Translations under genes and position numbers: made by a program
Notes under the pieces: model-generated
Database searches by the model: none
What the model saw: the letters and a program-made list of their open reading frames with translations, nothing else
Told to the model about the DNA's origin: nothing
Shown here: positions 60,660 to 64,000 of the stretch, one piece after another
Position numbering within the stretch: position 1 is the first letter of the stretch
Layout: every line of letters starts with the position of its first letter
Source: Prauserella flavalba
Lineage (GTDB): Bacteria; Actinomycetota; Actinomycetes; Mycobacteriales; Pseudonocardiaceae
Reading direction: 5' to 3'
Assembly: GCF_003202235.1 (NCBI RefSeq)
Contig: NZ_MASU01000005.1
Span: forward strand, 1,054,001-1,118,000
DNA length: 64,000 bases

Positions 60660-60992
60660 ATGCCCCAGATCGCCCTGCACACACAACTCAAGCCGGGCGC
60701 GGAGCCCGACTACGAGGCCGTGCACGCGAGCATCCCCGCCGACGTCGCCGCGGCACTGGCCGAGAACGGCGTCACGGACTGGCGGATCTGGCGCGACGGG
60801 ACCCACCTGTTCCACCTCATCGAGGTCGAGGACTATCGGGCGATGCGGCACGCCCTGCGTGAGCACCCGGCGAACGTGCGCTGGCAGGCCACCGTCGGGC
60901 CGCTGCACGCGAAGGCCGACGACTACTCCGGAGAGGACGACGGGCTACCGCTGCTGTGGAGCCTCGCCGATCAGCTCAAGAACGGCGCGTGA
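60660..60992 (+). CDS. L-rhamnose mutarotase-like protein (RhaM family)
   Basis: A 110-residue ferredoxin-like dimeric mutarotase fold: HTQLKPGAEPDYEAVHASI, GVTDWRIWRDGTHLFHLIEVEDY and HPANVRWQATVGPL match RhaM. Members speed anomer exchange of L-rhamnose, L-fucose-like or other sugars. It lies 17 bases after lacI, with GAAGGGACCGACGC as leader. Points to a sugar or deoxy-sugar as operon substrate, although the rest of a rhamnose pathway is absent. Confidence 0.9.
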   Translation: MPQIALHTQLKPGAEPDYEAVHASIPADVAAALAENGVTDWRIWRDGTHLFHLIEVEDYRAMRHALREHPANVRWQATVGPLHAKADDYSGEDDGLPLLWSLADQLKNGA

Positions 60993-61005
60993 GTCGCCCC
61001 CGGGC

Positions 61006-61848
61006 TCACTTCGCAGGCAACTCGCCGACCTGGCCGGCGGGCGGCGCCTCCACGGACACCGGTGCGCCCCAGTCGTAGTACTTCATCGAGAGGAGCGCGT
61101 CGCTCACGAACATCCCCGGTAGCTCCTCCCCTGCCGTCCGCGCCACGGCGTCGCGCATGTCGATCTCGATCAACAACGGCAGGTCGCGGCCGTCGATCCA
61201 CACTGAGACCGGCACCCTGCCCAGCTCGACACCGTCAGGGAGCATGGCCGGGTCCGCGGTCATGCCCTGCTGCTCCAGCAGCTGCTCGTAGTCGACGTCG
61301 ATGACGTACTTGGTGGTGTCCCGCCCGTCCACTTTCTGGTTGTGCTCGACATTGACGATCTCACCCGAGCCGGCGAGCAGCTCCAACTGCTTGGTGGGGT
61401 CGCTCGTCTCGATCATCCGGTCCATGTCGAGCCGCAGGCCGACGAAGTCCTCGTAGGACGCCGAGAGCCACGGCGTGTCGGTGGGCAGGCCCGCGGGGCC
61501 GGCCAGCTCCGGTGGCATCCGCAGGTAGAGGGTCTCGCCGAGCATGCGCATCTCGTAGCTGTAGGACTCGCCACCCATCGACGTCATGTCCATGGTGGAC
61601 ACCAGCTCCATGGCGATTTCCTTCCCCGCGAAGGTCCCCGAACCCTCGCCGGTCATGGAGATCGCACCCACGTCCATGTTCAGGAAGAACCTGGCCGACG
61701 CGAACTCGGCCGTGCTCCGCTCCGCCGCGCGGACCAGGCTCTGCACCCGGTCGTCCGCCACGCCGGGTGTGCCCCCGATGTCCTGGGCGCACCCGGTCAC
61801 GGTCAGCGCGAGCGCGCTGACACCGGCGGCGAACAGCCTTCTTCCCAT
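61006..61848 (-). CDS. LppX/LprG-like lipoprotein
   Basis: A 280-residue lipoprotein. Signal peptide with lipobox VTGC (Cys20). The body (RSTAEFASARFFLNMDVGAI, GEGSGTFAGKE, ETLYLRMP, VDVDYEQLLEQQGM) fits the LolA-like LppX_LprAFG fold that binds lipids in the actinobacterial envelope. The ATG at 61848 gives the signal peptide directly, preceded by AAGGGCACGTAC; the longer frame was rejected. Convergent with the mutarotase gene 13 bases away. Confidence 0.78.
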   Translation of the reverse strand: MGRRLFAAGVSALALTVTGCAQDIGGTPGVADDRVQSLVRAAERSTAEFASARFFLNMDVGAISMTGEGSGTFAGKEIAMELVSTMDMTSMGGESYSYEMRMLGETLYLRMPPELAGPAGLPTDTPWLSASYEDFVGLRLDMDRMIETSDPTKQLELLAGSGEIVNVEHNQKVDGRDTTKYVIDVDYEQLLEQQGMTADPAMLPDGVELGRVPVSVWIDGRDLPLLIEIDMRDAVARTAGEELPGMFVSDALLSMKYYDWGAPVSVEAPPAGQVGELPAK

Positions 61849-61922
61849 GTACGTGCCCTTCGTCAGTCCCCTCACGCAGACGCGCGACCAGGCCATCCTT
61901 CCGGACGAAATGCACGAACCGG

Positions 61923-63077
61923 TCACGATCTTGTCGCGGAGTACCCCGATCCGAGATCGGCGGCGGTCCACGCGAGCGCGATGGCCCCGTCGAGGACGGC
62001 ACGGTCGGCCGCCGGGGTGACGCAGGCGGCGGCGAACTCGGGCTGGTGGTTGACCGCGGGCAGGCAGTCGAGGCCCAGCATCGGATGGATGGCCGGGACG
62101 CGGTGCGAGACGTTGCCCAGGTCCGTCGCCGCCCCGGCAAGCGTGCCCCCGGCCGGGAAGCGCCGGCCCAGCGCCTCGGCGTTGGCCCGGTAGAGCGCCA
62201 CGATGGCCTCGTCGTGCACGACATCGGCGTAGTCGGGGCACGTGGGCTCCACCGTCAGCTCACAGCCCGAGCCCACCGCACCGGCCTCGAAGCACGCGAG
62301 CACCCGTTCCTTGAGCGAGGCCAGTTCCGCGACGCTGTCGGAGCGGACGATCCAGTTGCCGGTGGTGTGGTCCGGGATCACGTTCGCCGCCGCGCCGCCC
62401 TCGGTGATGATGCCGTGGACGCGGTCGCCGTCACGGGTCTGCTGGCGCAGCAGGCCGATGGCGACCTGCGCGATGGTCATCGCGTCCGCGGCGTTGACGC
62501 CCCGCTCGGGATGCGCGCCCGCGTGCGCGGGGCGGCCCCGGTAGGTCACGTCCAGCACCGAGACGGCGGACCCACGCCAGCTTGCCGCCTCCTGCGCGGC
62601 GGGGTGCACCATCAGCACGGCGTCGGCCTCGTCGAACGCGCCGCGGTCGAGCATCAGCACCTTGCCACCGCCGCCCTCCTCGGCAGGTGTGCCCAGGACG
62701 GTGACGGTGAGCCCCAGGTCGTCGGCCACGGGGGCGAGGCCGAGCCCGGCCCCGACGGCAGCCGCCGCGATGATGTTGTGGCCGCACGCGTGACCCATCC
62801 CGGGCAGGGCGTCGTACTCGGCGCACACGACGACGTGGCAGGGTCCGCTTCCCGCCGTGGCGCGGACCGCGGTGGGCAGGTCGTAGCACCCGTGCTCGAC
62901 CGTGAGACCACCGCGGCTCAGGGCCTCGGCGACCCAGCCGCTCGCGAGCGTCTCCTCGAACGCGAGCTCCGGGTTGGCGTGGATGCGATGGGACAGCGCG
63001 AGAAGATCGTCCTCCGCCGCCCGGACCCGCGCGGCGATGTCGCGCTTGGCGGCACCGGACGCCGTCGGTGGGGTCAC
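61923..63077 (-). CDS. M20 family metallo-amidohydrolase
   Basis: A 384-residue M20D peptidase/amidohydrolase (AbgB / indole-acetyl-amino-acid hydrolase type). Metal ligands in MGHACGHN, the catalytic Glu in PAEEGGGGK and later His residues in HPAAQEA and RPAHAGAHPERGVNA are present. GTG start 63077 overlaps the preceding aldehyde dehydrogenase stop (GTGA). It cleaves an N-acyl amino acid or similar amide. Confidence 0.9.
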   Translation of the reverse strand: MTPPTASGAAKRDIAARVRAAEDDLLALSHRIHANPELAFEETLASGWVAEALSRGGLTVEHGCYDLPTAVRATAGSGPCHVVVCAEYDALPGMGHACGHNIIAAAAVGAGLGLAPVADDLGLTVTVLGTPAEEGGGGKVLMLDRGAFDEADAVLMVHPAAQEAASWRGSAVSVLDVTYRGRPAHAGAHPERGVNAADAMTIAQVAIGLLRQQTRDGDRVHGIITEGGAAANVIPDHTTGNWIVRSDSVAELASLKERVLACFEAGAVGSGCELTVEPTCPDYADVVHDEAIVALYRANAEALGRRFPAGGTLAGAATDLGNVSHRVPAIHPMLGLDCLPAVNHQPEFAAACVTPAADRAVLDGAIALAWTAADLGSGYSATRS

Positions 63078-64000
63078 GACGCGGCCACGTGGACGGTCGC
63101 CGGACGCGTCGCGGCGTCGTAGGCCGCGTGCGCGCCGGTGGCGCCCATCCCGCTGTCCCGAGCGGGCTCGTACACGCGGCCGGGACCGCCGCCCTGCCAT
63201 TCGTTCACCCACGTCACCGCGGCCGGGATCGACGCGGCCCCGGCGACGTGCGCCGGATCGCGCGTGTAGACGGTCGCCGCGAGCCCGAACGACGACCGGC
63301 TCGCCTTCTCCACCGCCTCCTCCCACGAGGCGACGACCTGGACGGGAGCGACCGGCCCGAACGTCTCCTCCCGCAGCACGAGCATCGACTCGTCCACTCC
63401 GGTGAGCACGGTGGCGGGGTAGAAGAACCCCGGGCCCGGCGGGATCGCGCCGCCGACGCGCACGGTCGCGCCGCGCTCGACGGCATCGGTCACGTGCCGG
63501 TGCACGACGTCCCGCTGGCGGCCGTCGACAAGCGGGCCGAGGACGGTCTTGGCGTCGTGCCCGTCGCCGGTGGTGTAGGTGGCGGCCGCCTCGCAGAGTG
63601 CCGTGACGAACTCCTCGGCGACCTCGGCGTGCACGTAGATGCGTTCCATCGAGGTGCAGATCTGGCCGGAGTTGACGAACGCGCCGAACGCGACGGCCTG
63701 CGCGGTGGCGACCGGGTCGACGCCGGCGTCCACGATGACCGGGTCCTTGCCGCCCAGCTCGAGGATCGCCCGGTGCAGGCCACGGCCCGCTGCCGCACCG
63801 ACCTCTCTGCCCGCCGCGACCGAGCCGGTGAAGTGCACCAGCTCGACACCCGGGTGGGCCGCGAGCGGCGCCCCGGCACGGCCGTCGCCGTGGATGAGGT
63901 TGAGCACGCCGTCCGGCAGGGTGAGCAGCTCCACGAGCCTGGTCACTGACAGCGGGCACCGCTCCGAAGGCTTGAGCACCACGGTGTTTCCCGCGGCGAG
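63074..64000 (-). CDS. Aldehyde dehydrogenase, N-terminus beyond window end
   Basis: The C-terminal 308 residues of an NAD(P)-dependent aldehyde dehydrogenase. AAGNTVVLKPSE at the window edge, FTGSVAAGREVG, catalytic Glu in LELGGKDPVIV, catalytic Cys in NSGQICTSMER and EETFGPVAPVQVV are intact. Frame is open to base 64000. Overlaps the M20 gene, so the aldehyde and the amide substrate probably belong to one pathway, for example an N-acyl amino aldehyde. Confidence 0.93.
   Translation of the reverse strand, partial: LAAGNTVVLKPSERCPLSVTRLVELLTLPDGVLNLIHGDGRAGAPLAAHPGVELVHFTGSVAAGREVGAAAGRGLHRAILELGGKDPVIVDAGVDPVATAQAVAFGAFVNSGQICTSMERIYVHAEVAEEFVTALCEAAATYTTGDGHDAKTVLGPLVDGRQRDVVHRHVTDAVERGATVRVGGAIPPGPGFFYPATVLTGVDESMLVLREETFGPVAPVQVVASWEEAVEKASRSSFGLAATVYTRDPAHVAGAASIPAAVTWVNEWQGGGPGRVYEPARDSGMGATGAHAAYDAATRPATVHVAAS

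Noticed and set aside
1-64000. CRISPR arrays, tRNA or rRNA genes, prophage genes
   Set aside because: No spaced direct-repeat arrays, cloverleaf or rRNA-like stretches, integrases or phage structural genes were noticed.

Overview
The window is about 70 % GC, with dense, often ATGA/GTGA-overlapping genes, many GTG starts and many TetR, IclR, LacI and PucR-type regulators. It also carries LLM flavin oxidoreductases and an IdeR-like iron site. This points to a chromosomal segment of an actinomycete, most likely a Pseudonocardiaceae member of the Amycolatopsis type (inference from gene content and style, no marker gene seen). No rRNA, tRNA, CRISPR array or intact transposase gene was found. The largest gene-free stretch is about 264 bases.

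Region 1 (1-21.4 kb) looks like a catabolic cluster for a cyclic or terpenoid-like compound. It has a P450, SnoaL-like proteins, four SDRs, three LLM flavin monooxygenases, a flavin reductase, a dedicated RibBA, an alpha/beta hydrolase, two acyl-CoA ligases, and two mirrored acyl-CoA dehydrogenase/APH-kinase pairs around a TetR gene. A GAF-PucR regulator is encoded inside the cluster, and a candidate operator (CGTTGT-N8-ACAACG) precedes three of its promoters. The pairs resemble the 4-hydroxyacyl-CoA kinase/dehydrogenase system, which fits oxidation to a lactone, hydrolysis, CoA activation and beta-oxidation. A 169-bp MITE-like palindrome sits at a CTAG between an SDR and a feruloyl-CoA synthase-like gene.

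Region 2 (21.5-29 kb) holds a duplicated-domain lipoprotein, a Tat-exported PhoD phosphatase, a small membrane protein and a complete iron-siderophore ABC importer with an IdeR-like box.

Region 3 (29-55 kb) is the most interesting part: a probable C2-sulfonate dissimilation island. It encodes Xsc (sulfoacetaldehyde acetyltransferase), a phosphate acetyltransferase, an acylating aldehyde dehydrogenase of SauS type with SucCD-type ligase subunits (a sulfoacetate arm), and an iron alcohol dehydrogenase with an MFS carrier (a possible isethionate arm). It also has a cytoplasmic molybdopterin oxidoreductase with a fused Fe-S/NrfD membrane partner, an Mrp ATPase and a SulP anion transporter (a candidate sulfite-oxidising and sulfate-exporting module), a CobS/CobT-like MoxR-VWA pair, three IclR regulators and one LysR. 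An aconitase-X pair with an IT-superfamily (SLC13/MatC-like) permease shares a candidate operator with the SauS-SucCD, pta and iclR transcription units.

Region 4 (55-61 kb) is a LacI-controlled operon with a split transketolase, a zinc alcohol dehydrogenase, an MHS-type MFS carrier and a rhamnose-mutarotase-like protein. Region 5 (61-64 kb) holds an LppX-like lipoprotein, an M20 amidohydrolase and an aldehyde dehydrogenase cut by the window end.
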